From an uncultured Eubacteriales bacterium (GTDB lineage Bacteria > Bacillota_I > Bacilli_A > RF39 > UBA660), in contig CAJMAC010000005.1 in assembly GCA_905211265.1 (NCBI GenBank), positions 46,933 through 110,932 of the forward strand: 64,000 nucleotides of DNA, given 5' to 3'. Positions 28,073 to 37,314 of the stretch are shown here, one piece after another (the stretch's first letter is position 1; each line of letters starts with the position of its first letter). The notes below the pieces were generated by a model. The model was not told the origin of the DNA, did not search any database, and saw only the letters and a list, made by a program, of their open reading frames with translations. The position numbers were made by a program, and so were the translations under genes.

Positions 28073-28110
28073 TTGTCAATAATAAATAAAAAAATAATAT
28101 AAAATTTATA

Positions 28111-28698
28111 CTATTTTATATATTTATATTCATCATATAAAATAACATTCTTATCTATATTATTTTTCTTTAGCATTTTTGATAAATGTTTATCTACATG
28201 ACAAGTATGCCCCATTTGTGATAAACAAGTTAATATTATATCTTTATTTATATTATTACTTTTTATAAATTCATTATACATTATATCTAATAATCCTTTA
28301 TTTCGGTAAAAGTAATTTATTTCTATTGTATCTATTAAGAATATTTGTTCTTCTAGACTTGTTTTAAAATTATCACTATATATAATACTTCCTATTATTG
28401 TTTCTCTATTTATTTTATTAGGTATTGTAAGCATAAATACTTTCATATCACGAGGTAAATTTATTGATAGAAAATGCATACCTAAAGGGTTATAATAACC
28501 ATTATTATACCATTCAACAAACTTATAATTAATATAATAATTTTCTTCATAAAATTCAGTTAATTCTTCATTAGTTAATATTTGATATTTTATTTTATTA
28601 ATATCTAATGGTACTATATAATCTTTTATATATTTTTTTAATTTATTTAACTCAAATTTATTATAATTATTTAAAACTTCGATTGGTAATTTTTTCAT
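28111..28698 (-). CDS. GNAT-like acetyltransferase (weak)
   Basis: A 195-residue soluble protein. The segment IDTIEINYFYRNKGLLDIMYNEFIK near residue 130 resembles GNAT motif A (strand, then R-N-K-G-L in place of Q/RxxGxG/A, then helix). The preceding strands (KVFMLTIPN, TIIGSIIYS) fit the fold. No substrate clue is present. It lies between the two nrtR-like genes, behind a terminator. Confidence 0.45.
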   Translation of the reverse strand: MKKLPIEVLNNYNKFELNKLKKYIKDYIVPLDINKIKYQILTNEELTEFYEENYYINYKFVEWYNNGYYNPLGMHFLSINLPRDMKVFMLTIPNKINRETIIGSIIYSDNFKTSLEEQIFLIDTIEINYFYRNKGLLDIMYNEFIKSNNINKDIILTCLSQMGHTCHVDKHLSKMLKKNNIDKNVILYDEYKYIK

Positions 28699-28763
28699 AT
28701 ATCCTCTTTCTAATTATATTGTAATAAAATATAAAGAAAAAAGCAACAATATTTGTTACTTTG

Positions 28764-28797
28764 TAAAAAAACTAGGGCTCTATCCTAAAATAGACCC
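28764..28797 (-). terminator. Terminator of the NAD operon
   Basis: On the minus strand, GGGTCTAT and ATAGAGCCC (one bulge) are followed by TAG and seven T. It lies ~100 bp behind the second nrtR-like gene. Confidence 0.7.
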
Positions 28798-28897
28798 CAT
28801 ACAAAAATGATTTAACATTTTTTCCTCATGTAGAAAATATATCATAAATATTAATTTATGTCAAACTATTATCTAAAATTTTTTTAACTAAATTTTG

Positions 28898-29728
28898 TTA
28901 CTTTAACTTATTTTTATCATTATACTTAAATAAAGCACTTGGTCTATGTCCTTCGCCTGTTTTTACCTTATCTGTTTTTATTACTTTGTTTTGTATAATT
29001 CTACGAAAGGCAGGATCAAGTAATTTTTTATTTAATATTACCTCATATACTTGTTGGAGTTCTCCAAGAGTAAAGTATGTTGGCATCATATTAAATACAA
29101 CATCTGTATAACTAGCTTTATTTTTTAATCTTTCAATACCTGATGCAATAATTAATGCATGGTCAAATGCTAGATTACCAGATTTAATTATATCATACTT
29201 ATATCTATCAGTAGTTTTCTCTTTCAATGTCTTTGAAATTTCTAAGTCTATTTTTTCTTCGTCATTATCTAAGGTAATATATATTCTTTTCTCTGTTTCA
29301 TTCATTGTTATTTTAAACCATGATGCATTATCATTTACTTTATCATTTAATCTATTTTTATCAATTAAAGCCATATATGAAGTACTTATTACCCTCATTC
29401 TTGGATCTCTATCAACTTTACCATAAGTATATAGTTGTTCTAAATATATATCATGTAAATTAGTTTCACTTCTTAATATTCTTTTTGGAGATTCTTCAAT
29501 GTCTTCATCTATTTTCATAAATCCTCCAGGTAGACACCAATAATCTTTATATGGATAATCTTTTCTTTTTACAAGTAAAACGCTAAAATATTTCTTACTT
29601 AATTTACGATAATTATTTGTATCTTCATTAGATATACTTAATATTAAAATATCTGTTGTTAAAGATAATAAGTCAAACTTAGATTTGTCATAATTTTCTA
29701 AAAATTCTTTTTCTGATTTATATTGCAT
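28898..29728 (-). CDS. Second NrtR-like Nudix regulator
   Basis: A 276-residue paralogue of the nrtR gene at 27356. The Nudix core is DYWCLPGGFMKIDEDIEESPKRILRSETNL, where the catalytic REx2EE is replaced by RILRSET, so it should bind but not hydrolyse nucleotide. The winged helix is YFTLGELQQVYEVILNKKLLDPAFRRII. It is the last gene of the pncB-to-nadK operon, the expected place for a feedback regulator of NAD synthesis. Two NrtR-like proteins within 2 kb suggest different ligands or operators. Confidence 0.85.
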   Translation of the reverse strand: MQYKSEKEFLENYDKSKFDLLSLTTDILILSISNEDTNNYRKLSKKYFSVLLVKRKDYPYKDYWCLPGGFMKIDEDIEESPKRILRSETNLHDIYLEQLYTYGKVDRDPRMRVISTSYMALIDKNRLNDKVNDNASWFKITMNETEKRIYITLDNDEEKIDLEISKTLKEKTTDRYKYDIIKSGNLAFDHALIIASGIERLKNKASYTDVVFNMMPTYFTLGELQQVYEVILNKKLLDPAFRRIIQNKVIKTDKVKTGEGHRPSALFKYNDKNKLK

Positions 29729-29739
29729 AATCTACTCCT

Positions 29740-30531
29740 TTATTTTAAAAATTTATCATTTACTTTTTTAAAGAAATTATAATTATTATTACGATAACAT
29801 TTAATTCTTTTTTTATCTATTTTAGTTATAATTGATAATACTTCATTATAAATTCTATTCTTTCCATCAATAGTAAGTAAAACACTTCTTCTTTTTGTAG
29901 GTATTATCTTTATTTCTTTTCCTTCGGGTATTATAATTGGATTAATTAAAGATTTATACACTTTATTATGAAGTGGTGCAATTGGAGTTATTTCTAAAGC
30001 ATGAAATGTACTAAATATTATACTTCCACCAAAACTTAAATTATATGCTGTTGTACCAAAAGATGTTGAAACAAGAATACCATCTCCGACAAATTGTTCC
30101 AAAAATATTTCATCAATTGAAATATCTAAAAATAATGTATTTAATTCTTTTTCCCTTATTACTATTTCATTTAATGAATAAATTTTATCTTCCTTTGTTT
30201 CTGTTTTTATAATTGTTTCTTCAATACCAATTTCCTCAATTTTATAATTATTTGTTTTTAATGAAGAAATAAAATTATCTATTTCATCAATATTTATTTC
30301 TTGAGCAAATCCTAATGTACCAGCATTTATTCCAACATATAATATATTACTATCAAAATATGTTTCACTTACCATTTTTAAGAATGTACCATCCCCACCA
30401 ATAGCAATAGCTATATCGTAATTATCTTCTTTTTCTAATATGTCACTATCTAATAATTTTTTTCTTACTATTTCTTCTAAATCAATTGTTTTTTCATTTG
30501 AGAATAATTTAAAATATTTAATTTTTTTCAT
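29740..30531 (-). CDS. nadK: NAD kinase
   Basis: A 263-residue NAD kinase. The GGDGT motif is AIAIGGDGTFLKMVSETYFD near residue 45, the NE/D motif follows as SLNEIVIRE, and the Ala/Ser-rich nucleotide site is GDGILVSTSFGTTAYNLSFGGSI near residue 155. It phosphorylates NAD to NADP. It follows the methyltransferase gene by 2 bp inside the NAD salvage operon, which ends with an NrtR-like regulator. Confidence 0.93.
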   Translation of the reverse strand: MKKIKYFKLFSNEKTIDLEEIVRKKLLDSDILEKEDNYDIAIAIGGDGTFLKMVSETYFDSNILYVGINAGTLGFAQEINIDEIDNFISSLKTNNYKIEEIGIEETIIKTETKEDKIYSLNEIVIREKELNTLFLDISIDEIFLEQFVGDGILVSTSFGTTAYNLSFGGSIIFSTFHALEITPIAPLHNKVYKSLINPIIIPEGKEIKIIPTKRRSVLLTIDGKNRIYNEVLSIITKIDKKRIKCYRNNNYNFFKKVNDKFLK

Positions 30532-30533
30532 TT

Positions 30534-32549
30534 TTATAACTTTTCTATTACTATTAATGATGTACTATCAGGTAATCTTACTATATTACCTTCATTATCA
30601 TAAATACTAATTTTATTTAATAAATTATCCTCATAACCCTTTTGTAAAAAGGATGTATATTTAATTATTTTACAATTATCTAGATTATCTTTAATAAACT
30701 TTACATATTCATTTAATGTAAAGTAACCAAATTGTTCTTGAACTTCTAAAGGATATGATTGTTCTCCCCATGTATATGTATATAAAAATTCCATTGCGTC
30801 ATTTACTAACATTCTTACCTTATCATTAGATATTTGTTCAAAAGTTATATTTCTACCTTTAAAATCTTTACAGTATCTTTTTAAGATATTTATATCTTCT
30901 GGATTATTAAATTTAATTATTCTATAAGTTTCTATTGGTTCTGTTTTTATTCCATCACGTATAATAATTCTACCTTTTGGTTTTAATATTTTCCATGATT
31001 CTTGTAATGTTTGTCTGATTGTATCTTTATTAAATTTTTTACCATTATACTCTATATATGAATATAATTCATGAATAATCGAAGAATATATTATTGTATC
31101 AATACTATTTAATTCAAAATAATTTGTTAAATTTAATGCATCTCCCTTAATAATATTCCATGAATGATTTTCTTTTAATTTCTTTTCATTTAATTTTTCT
31201 ATTACATTCGAAGATAAATCAATTCCCCAAATATCATAATTCTTATTTGTAGATTCAATTAAATCTAACATTACTCCGCCACCTGGTCCTACATCAAGTA
31301 CTTTTTTTCCAGTAATATAATCTAGAATTATTGCTTTATCTTTCGACTTATTCATAGTACTTAAATAACTTAATTCATTATAAAATCTATCATATGAATC
31401 CCTTCTGAAACCAAATAAATCATATAACATATATGTTGCTTTTTGATAAATAATATCACTAGTTAATGATACTTCACAAAATTCTATTAATTTTTTGGCT
31501 TGAATAGAAAATTTAAAGTTAAATTCTAGTGTATCATTAAACTTTATTATCTTATAAGATATATGAGGATTTGGTGCTATATTATTACCTATTATATCTT
31601 CTAATGAAATATTATTTAAGTAAGACTCTATTATTCTTTTTTTATAAATATTTATTTCTTTTTTATCTTTATAATCTAAATATAAACTATTCATTAAAGA
31701 TTCAAAAGATAAATTACTAATTTTTTTATTTATATTATTATTAATTAGCAATAATATTTTTACTTGTTCTTCTATACTAAAATCATTTAATGCTCCTTCA
31801 TAATACCATATTTCTAATTTTTTAAATAAATTATTTAATATTTCTCCAATATTACTTGGTAATGACTTTAAATAATCAATATCTATCTTATTTATACCAT
31901 TATTTAATCTATTTAATTTATCTAGGTAATTTATATTTTCTTCAAATGTATTATTAATTATTTTATTTATTACTACTTCTATTTCATTACTTACACTATC
32001 ATACAATGTTTTTGATATTGCAGATATAATACATTCATTTAGTATTAATAATACTTCCTTTAATTTTGATGAAGATATTTTGTTATCTCTAATTAAATTA
32101 TATAATTCTATATTTTTATCTAAGTTTATTTCTCCTTTTATATATTGACCTATTAAACCATGTGTTTTTATTAATACTTTTACTATTTCATTATTATTAT
32201 GAACTAAATATATTTGACTTGAACCAATATTATGACAATATAAATTATATCCTTTTTCTTTCCATATTTTTCTTATTTTTTTATTACCTGTTTTAGATAC
32301 ATCTTGCCATTTCAAAGTTTCTTCGACTAAATATAAAGTTTGTTTATCTAACTTATTTTTATTATTTATATTATCTAATATTTCTAACGAACGTTTTACA
32401 TAGTTAAATACTGAATGATTATTTATTTCTTTTAGACTATATACATTTAAAACATTATACTTTTTTTCTTTAGTATTATATAAATAATTTAACCATTCTT
32501 CCTCTTTATATTTTAAAGGATTATTCATTTGTATTAGAGATTTAATCAT
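30534..32549 (-). CDS. Large SAM methyltransferase-domain protein in NAD operon
   Basis: A 671-residue soluble protein. The first ~390 residues are a helical region I do not recognise, with GLIGQYIKGEI near residue 140. A class I SAM-dependent methyltransferase domain follows: motif I GKKVLDVGPGGGVMLDLIE near residue 410, acidic loop IWGIDLSSNVIEKL, motif IV-like IIYSSIIHELYSY. The C-terminus includes GYFTLNEYVKFI and ends IVRLPDSTSLIVIEKL. It sits 2 bp before nadK and 8 bp after pncC, so a role in pyridine-nucleotide metabolism is likely, but no such function is known to me. Confidence 0.75.
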   Translation of the reverse strand: MIKSLIQMNNPLKYKEEEWLNYLYNTKEKKYNVLNVYSLKEINNHSVFNYVKRSLEILDNINNKNKLDKQTLYLVEETLKWQDVSKTGNKKIRKIWKEKGYNLYCHNIGSSQIYLVHNNNEIVKVLIKTHGLIGQYIKGEINLDKNIELYNLIRDNKISSSKLKEVLLILNECIISAISKTLYDSVSNEIEVVINKIINNTFEENINYLDKLNRLNNGINKIDIDYLKSLPSNIGEILNNLFKKLEIWYYEGALNDFSIEEQVKILLLINNNINKKISNLSFESLMNSLYLDYKDKKEINIYKKRIIESYLNNISLEDIIGNNIAPNPHISYKIIKFNDTLEFNFKFSIQAKKLIEFCEVSLTSDIIYQKATYMLYDLFGFRRDSYDRFYNELSYLSTMNKSKDKAIILDYITGKKVLDVGPGGGVMLDLIESTNKNYDIWGIDLSSNVIEKLNEKKLKENHSWNIIKGDALNLTNYFELNSIDTIIYSSIIHELYSYIEYNGKKFNKDTIRQTLQESWKILKPKGRIIIRDGIKTEPIETYRIIKFNNPEDINILKRYCKDFKGRNITFEQISNDKVRMLVNDAMEFLYTYTWGEQSYPLEVQEQFGYFTLNEYVKFIKDNLDNCKIIKYTSFLQKGYEDNLLNKISIYDNEGNIVRLPDSTSLIVIEKL

Positions 32550-32556
32550 ATTACCA

Positions 32557-33024
32557 CTACCCTATAATTTCATTTAATAATTTTATTACTTCATTAATTA
32601 CTAATTCTTTATTATCTTTTCTAGTAGATAATTTAGCTTCAACAATAGAATTATAATATTTGTTATTATCTTTATCATAAATACTTATATATACTACATT
32701 ATCTAATCCATATGGATTAAATCTATCTACTCTATTTAATTTACCAGTTATACCTACACCATAATTAGAATTAGTAAATTTACTTATATTTTTGCTCATT
32801 TCATTAGCAGTTTCCATACTATAAACTGAATACTCATCAATTATATTTTTATCTACACCCATTTTAATTTTATATTCATTTGAATATGTTACTGCAGTAA
32901 ACTTAAATACTTCACTTGCTCCTTCAATATTAGTAATAGCATTTGCTATACCTCCACCTGTACATGATTCCATAGTACTTATTGTTTTATTTAAATTTGT
33001 TAATTTTTCAATTATTTCTTTCAT
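32557..33024 (-). CDS. pncC: Nicotinamide-nucleotide amidase (CinA C-terminal type)
   Basis: A 155-residue stand-alone CinA C-terminal domain. The motif TMESCTGGGIANAITNIEGAS holds the catalytic Ser, followed by VTYSNEYKIKMGV and YGVGITGKL. PncC deamidates NMN to nicotinate mononucleotide, feeding the nadD step encoded just upstream. The operon position strongly supports this over a competence role. Confidence 0.87.
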   Translation of the reverse strand: MKEIIEKLTNLNKTISTMESCTGGGIANAITNIEGASEVFKFTAVTYSNEYKIKMGVDKNIIDEYSVYSMETANEMSKNISKFTNSNYGVGITGKLNRVDRFNPYGLDNVVYISIYDKDNNKYYNSIVEAKLSTRKDNKELVINEVIKLLNEIIG

Positions 33025-33066
33025 ATCATTACCACCTTAATTATATTTTATCATTTATTATATAAT

Positions 33067-33639
33067 TTATCTAGTATATAAGTTATATTTTAATATATAA
33101 TCTATTATTTTTTTATCTAGCAAACTACTTAATTTTTTGTAATCTTTATTTATAATATTAGTTCTTATTTCACTTGAAGATATATTAATATTAGGTAGGT
33201 TATTACAAATTATATAATTATTTTTTTTATTTAATTTATCTAAGTAATATTTAATATCTATATTATTTCTATTTAAAATAATTAAGTTATAAGTTAATAA
33301 TTCTTTATAATTCATCCATTTATCAAAGTTAATTATATTGTCTGCACCTAAAACAAGATATAAAGTATCATCAGGATAATCTTTTTTAATATGGGTCATA
33401 ACCATATATGTATATTTAAGATTATTATATTTAGTATCAATAATTATTTTATCATTTTCATATTTCTTTAACATAGATATTCTTCTATTTATATCAATTA
33501 AATCTTGTTTATTCCAATAGTTACCCGTAGCAATTATAATTATTTTATCTAAAATATTATTATCAAGTAAATAATTTACTATTTTAATATGTCCTTTATG
33601 TACTGGATTAAAACTACCTACATAAATACCTATTTTCAT
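33067..33639 (-). CDS. nadD: Nicotinate-nucleotide adenylyltransferase
   Basis: A 190-residue nucleotidyltransferase. The N-terminal IGIYVGSFNPVHKGHIKIV carries the HxGH site, LGADNIINFDKWMNY is the central nucleotide motif, and the C-terminal ISSSEIRTNI is the ISSTxIR motif. It makes nicotinate adenine dinucleotide from NaMN and ATP. It overlaps the end of nadE by 4 bp. Confidence 0.92.
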   Translation of the reverse strand: MKIGIYVGSFNPVHKGHIKIVNYLLDNNILDKIIIIATGNYWNKQDLIDINRRISMLKKYENDKIIIDTKYNNLKYTYMVMTHIKKDYPDDTLYLVLGADNIINFDKWMNYKELLTYNLIILNRNNIDIKYYLDKLNKKNNYIICNNLPNINISSSEIRTNIINKDYKKLSSLLDKKIIDYILKYNLYTR

Positions 33640-34400
33640 TTGTTTTTCCTATAAGTTGGAATATTAAATTTATGTAAACTATTATTATGTAATTTTTTTA
33701 TTTTTTTAGCAACTTCAGTTGAAACACTATTTTCATCTTCAATATAAGATGCTATGTCACTATATTTAACTCCTAACTTTTCTTCATCTGATAAACTAGA
33801 TAATCCATCATCAGGAGTTCTATATAATACTTCACTAGGTACATTTAAATATTCTCCAATTTTTATTACTTCTTCTACTGTAAAATCTGCAATCGGAGAT
33901 ATATCATGTACAGAATCCCCACCTTTAGTAAAATATCCTACATAAAGTTCACATTTATTACTAGTTCCTGCTACTAAATAAGTTTTGTTATTTAAACTAG
34001 ATAGTAATGCTGCCATATAATAGCAAGCACTCATTCTTAATCTAGGCTTAATATTAATATCACTATTTTTTAATTGTTCTTCATTAAAATTTCCTATAAG
34101 ATTTATTTCATTTTTAAAAGTATCAAACACATTTGTTAAATCAATATTATATAACTTAAATCCATAAAAGTTACTTATTAATTCTGCATTACTTTTATCT
34201 ATTTTTCTAGAATGACATGGTAATGTTAACCCTACAACATTTTCACTACCTAATGCTTTTACAAATAAAGCTGCAACAACTGCCGAATCTTTACCGCCAC
34301 TTATTCCTAGTACTGCTCCACCTAAATTATATTTTTTGTAATAATCTCTAATAAAATTTATTACATTTTCTGTTTCCTTTTTTACATCAAATTTTTTCAT
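33636..34400 (-). CDS. nadE: NAD synthetase, ammonia-dependent
   Basis: A 254-residue NAD synthetase without a glutaminase domain, so it uses ammonia. The PP-loop is LGISGGKDSAVVAALF near residue 35. Further motifs are RLRMSACYYMAALL, AGTSNKCELYVGYFTKGGDSVHDISPIADF and LYRTPDDGLSS. It converts nicotinate adenine dinucleotide to NAD. It stands between pncB (13 bp upstream) and nadD (overlap). Confidence 0.94.
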   Translation of the reverse strand: MKKFDVKKETENVINFIRDYYKKYNLGGAVLGISGGKDSAVVAALFVKALGSENVVGLTLPCHSRKIDKSNAELISNFYGFKLYNIDLTNVFDTFKNEINLIGNFNEEQLKNSDINIKPRLRMSACYYMAALLSSLNNKTYLVAGTSNKCELYVGYFTKGGDSVHDISPIADFTVEEVIKIGEYLNVPSEVLYRTPDDGLSSLSDEEKLGVKYSDIASYIEDENSVSTEVAKKIKKLHNNSLHKFNIPTYRKNK

Positions 34401-34412
34401 ATTTTCTTCCTC

Positions 34413-35882
34413 CTATTTTGTTAACTTTCTTACATTTTCTCTAACATCACTAATCATATTATTTCTAAACATTGTATATTCTAATGTACCATCAACATAA
34501 TATTGATGTGGATTAACTATTCTTTTTATTTCTGGATATATTCTACTCATTTCATTATTACAATATTCTCTTTTTTCTAATATGTTAGGATCATTATATA
34601 CTAATTTTCCATTTATAAATATTGGCTTTTGTAGTTCTACTAATTCAAAATCATTAATTATAGTCTTTTTAGTAATATCATTAATACAAACTATTGTTAA
34701 ATTATTATTAGGTAAATTCTTGTTATATTCTGAAATTACATCTGCTAAAGCATATCCTGTTACTTTATCATATAATCTATATAGTTTTTTATATCCAGGA
34801 TTTACTATTTTTAATGTATCATTACTTAATTTAATTTTAGGAACTAATGTGCCATTTTCAGTAATTGCTACTTCTTTGTAAACACACCCCATTCTTCCTT
34901 GTGGTTTAGATATATTATCTCCTACACCTAGTGAATTAAATTTTGCACCTTCTCTTACTAATGATTCAATTGTTTCAGCAGTAAGTCCATTACTAAGTAA
35001 TATTTTTGCATTGCTGTATCCTGCATTATCTAACATTTTTCTTGCTTCTTTGGATAAATATGATAAATCTCCTGAATCAATTCTTATACCAATATTATTT
35101 GTACTTATATTATTTTCTTTCATATAATCAAATACTTTTATTGCGTTTATAACACCACTTCTTAATGTATCATATGTATCCACTAATAATATTGCATTAT
35201 TTGGATAAGTTGTAGCATATGTTAGAAAAGCATCATATTCATTATCAAATGATTCAACATAACTATGTGCCATTGTACCCATTGCTTTCATTCCAAGCAT
35301 TTTTGCTGCAATTACATTACTTGTACCTACACATCCTGCCATAATTCCATATATTGATGAATCAATCGCAGCTTCTGGACCATCTGCTCTTCTTGCACCA
35401 AATTCCATTACTCCAACTTCTTTTGGTGTACTTTCAATAATTCTTCTTGCAGCAGTTGCATGTTCCATTGCACCATTAATTATTGATAATAAACAAGTTT
35501 CAATTATTTGAGCTTCAATTACATTTGCTTTTACTGTAATAAGAGGTTCATTAGGAAATACTGGAGTTCCATCAGGTATAGCATAAATATTACCTGTAAA
35601 CTTAAAATTTTCTAAATATTTAATAAAGTCTTCATCATAACCATTTTCTTTAAAATATTCTAAATCTTCTTTACTAAATTTAAGATTTTGAATATAAGAT
35701 ATAACTTTATTTAACCCTGCCATTATAGCATATCCTCCATTATTAGGAACTTTCCTAAAAAACACATCAAATATAGCCTCTTCATTCTTCTTGTTATTCT
35801 TAAAATATCCATAACTCATTGTAAATTCATAACCATCAGTCATCATCGTATAATTTCTTTTTAATAATTCATAATTATTCAT
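34413..35882 (-). CDS. pncB: Nicotinate phosphoribosyltransferase
   Basis: A 489-residue NAPRTase. Characteristic segments are TDGYEFTMSYGYF at the N-terminus, VMEFGARRADGPEAAIDSSIYG near residue 155 with MGTMAHSYV 45 residues on, LVDTYDTLRSGV near residue 250, and GIRIDSGDLSYLSK near residue 280. It uses PRPP and ATP to make nicotinate mononucleotide, the entry point of nicotinate salvage. It is the first gene of the operon, behind a consensus promoter and two hairpins. A PRPP synthetase gene lies just upstream. Confidence 0.95.
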   Translation of the reverse strand: MNNYELLKRNYTMMTDGYEFTMSYGYFKNNKKNEEAIFDVFFRKVPNNGGYAIMAGLNKVISYIQNLKFSKEDLEYFKENGYDEDFIKYLENFKFTGNIYAIPDGTPVFPNEPLITVKANVIEAQIIETCLLSIINGAMEHATAARRIIESTPKEVGVMEFGARRADGPEAAIDSSIYGIMAGCVGTSNVIAAKMLGMKAMGTMAHSYVESFDNEYDAFLTYATTYPNNAILLVDTYDTLRSGVINAIKVFDYMKENNISTNNIGIRIDSGDLSYLSKEARKMLDNAGYSNAKILLSNGLTAETIESLVREGAKFNSLGVGDNISKPQGRMGCVYKEVAITENGTLVPKIKLSNDTLKIVNPGYKKLYRLYDKVTGYALADVISEYNKNLPNNNLTIVCINDITKKTIINDFELVELQKPIFINGKLVYNDPNILEKREYCNNEMSRIYPEIKRIVNPHQYYVDGTLEYTMFRNNMISDVRENVRKLTK

Positions 35883-35900
35883 ATTACTATTCCTTTCTTT

Positions 35901-35962
35901 CTCTTATTAACATTTTGTTAATAAGAGTTTTTAACAATATAACAAGATTCCTTTCTTGTTAT
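35901..35962. promoter_or_regulatory. Twin palindromes in the pncB leader
   Basis: Palindrome 1 (35939-35962) has arms ATAACAAGA and TCTTGTTAT; in the RNA its loop is AAGGAA. Palindrome 2 (35901-35927) has perfect 11-bp arms CTCTTATTAAC and GTTAATAAGAG. TTATTAACATT occurs in both neighbourhoods as a direct repeat. They begin at the predicted start site and end 10 bp before the ribosome site, so they may be a repressor operator pair or an RNA regulatory element. Confidence 0.6.
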
Positions 35963-35966
35963 TAAC

Positions 35967-35995
35967 ATTATATTAAAAACAAATTAATTTGTCAA
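35967..35995 (-). promoter_or_regulatory. Fully consensus promoter of the NAD operon
   Basis: On the minus strand, TTGACA and TATAAT are separated by 17 bp. Transcription would start at the first hairpin. Confidence 0.85.
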
Positions 35996-36012
35996 CTACT
36001 TTTTTAAAAAAA

Positions 36013-36045
36013 ATTAAAAAAAGATTCTACTTTTTAGATAGAACC
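36013..36045 (-). terminator. Terminator of prs
   Basis: GGTTCTA and TAGAATC arms are followed by a long T-run on the minus strand, which separates prs from the pncB operon. Confidence 0.7.
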
Positions 36046-36054
36046 TTATTAATA

Positions 36055-37200
36055 TTATAAATTTCTATTATTAAATTTCTTTTCTAGCATCTTAATTGGA
36101 CCACTTTTATCTTTTAATAATTCTGAAATAGATAAATCATTATGTAAATCGTATACTATTTCAGCCATCATTTTAGAACAATCACAAACATGTAACCAAG
36201 GTTTTTCTTGATAAGATTTAGGAATATATGAAAGATTTGTTGTATATACCCCATCAAACATATTATTATTATAATATTCATCAAATTTATCTATACCATT
36301 AGTAAACAAAGCAAATGTTGTAATTATGTAAAGATGGCTAACATTTCTTTCTTTTAAAGAGTTAATTACATCAAACATTGAACCACCACTTGAAATCATA
36401 TCATCAATTACAATTGCAGTTTTACCTTCTAGATTTTGATTACCACTATACTCATGTTTAACTACTGGATATTTACCATTTACAAGAGTATTATAATTTC
36501 TTTCTTTGTAAAAACTTCCTGCTTCTTTATTAATATAATCTGAATTAAAGGAATTTAAGTAAACATTTCTTCTTCCTGTTGCTCCATTATCTGGGGCTAC
36601 AAAAACTAGATTTCTTAATTCATCAATACTTAAATCATCAATAAATTGTTCTAGTATTGTATTAGTAGCATAGAAATTATCAAATTCCATATTATGTATT
36701 GCGTGTTCTACTCCTTGATCGTGAACATCAAATGTAATTAAACTTTTAATTCTATTAATTGAATCTATTTCTCTTAATGCCATACCACACATTAAGTTTT
36801 CTCTTGTATTTCTACGATGCTGTCTTCCTGCATATAACAATGGCATAATAATATTAATATTTGCAGCGTGACAATTACATGCTCCAATTCCATCTTTTAA
36901 TTGAGCCATTAAATCATTTGGACTAGCATGATTAATTAATTCATGCATTTTATATGTTATTGAGTAATTTCCAATATCGGTTAATAAGAATAAATTCTTA
37001 CCTCTTACTGTTTCATCTATTTCTACTTTTAGATGACCATCTGAAAAAAAGTTTTCTCTAATTGGTACAATAAAAGTATATTCATTACTATCTATACCAT
37101 ACCTATCAAGTAAATGTTTGTCTACTTTTTCTCCCAATTCTTTGGCACTTTCAAATACCATTAGCCTTAGCTTTTCATTCTCAATTTGTTTCTTGTTCAT
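36055..37200 (-). CDS. prs: Ribose-phosphate pyrophosphokinase-like protein
   Basis: A 381-residue PRPP synthetase-type protein. Conserved parts are LLYAGRQHRRNTREN near residue 140, FDVHDQGVEHAI, FVAPDNGATGRR near residue 200, and the PRPP-binding loop TAIVIDDMISSGGSMFDVI near residue 265. It is about 65 residues longer than classical Prs because of an extra N-terminal segment, and resembles the divergent long form seen in some Firmicutes. It would supply PRPP to pncB, its downstream neighbour. It has its own terminator and is transcribed separately. Confidence 0.88.
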   Translation of the reverse strand: MNKKQIENEKLRLMVFESAKELGEKVDKHLLDRYGIDSNEYTFIVPIRENFFSDGHLKVEIDETVRGKNLFLLTDIGNYSITYKMHELINHASPNDLMAQLKDGIGACNCHAANINIIMPLLYAGRQHRRNTRENLMCGMALREIDSINRIKSLITFDVHDQGVEHAIHNMEFDNFYATNTILEQFIDDLSIDELRNLVFVAPDNGATGRRNVYLNSFNSDYINKEAGSFYKERNYNTLVNGKYPVVKHEYSGNQNLEGKTAIVIDDMISSGGSMFDVINSLKERNVSHLYIITTFALFTNGIDKFDEYYNNNMFDGVYTTNLSYIPKSYQEKPWLHVCDCSKMMAEIVYDLHNDLSISELLKDKSGPIKMLEKKFNNRNL

Positions 37201-37255
37201 AAACTACCTACTTTCCTTAATTATTATATCATATATATTTTTTATTAAAATATAT

Positions 37256-37285
37256 TTGACACCGATTTGTCATAAATTATATAAA
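37256..37285 (+). promoter_or_regulatory. Promoter of tspO-like gene
   Basis: A perfect TTGACA has TATAAA 18 bp downstream. Confidence 0.6.
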
Positions 37286-37314
37286 TACGGATAAAATATT
37301 ACTAGGTGATTCAA

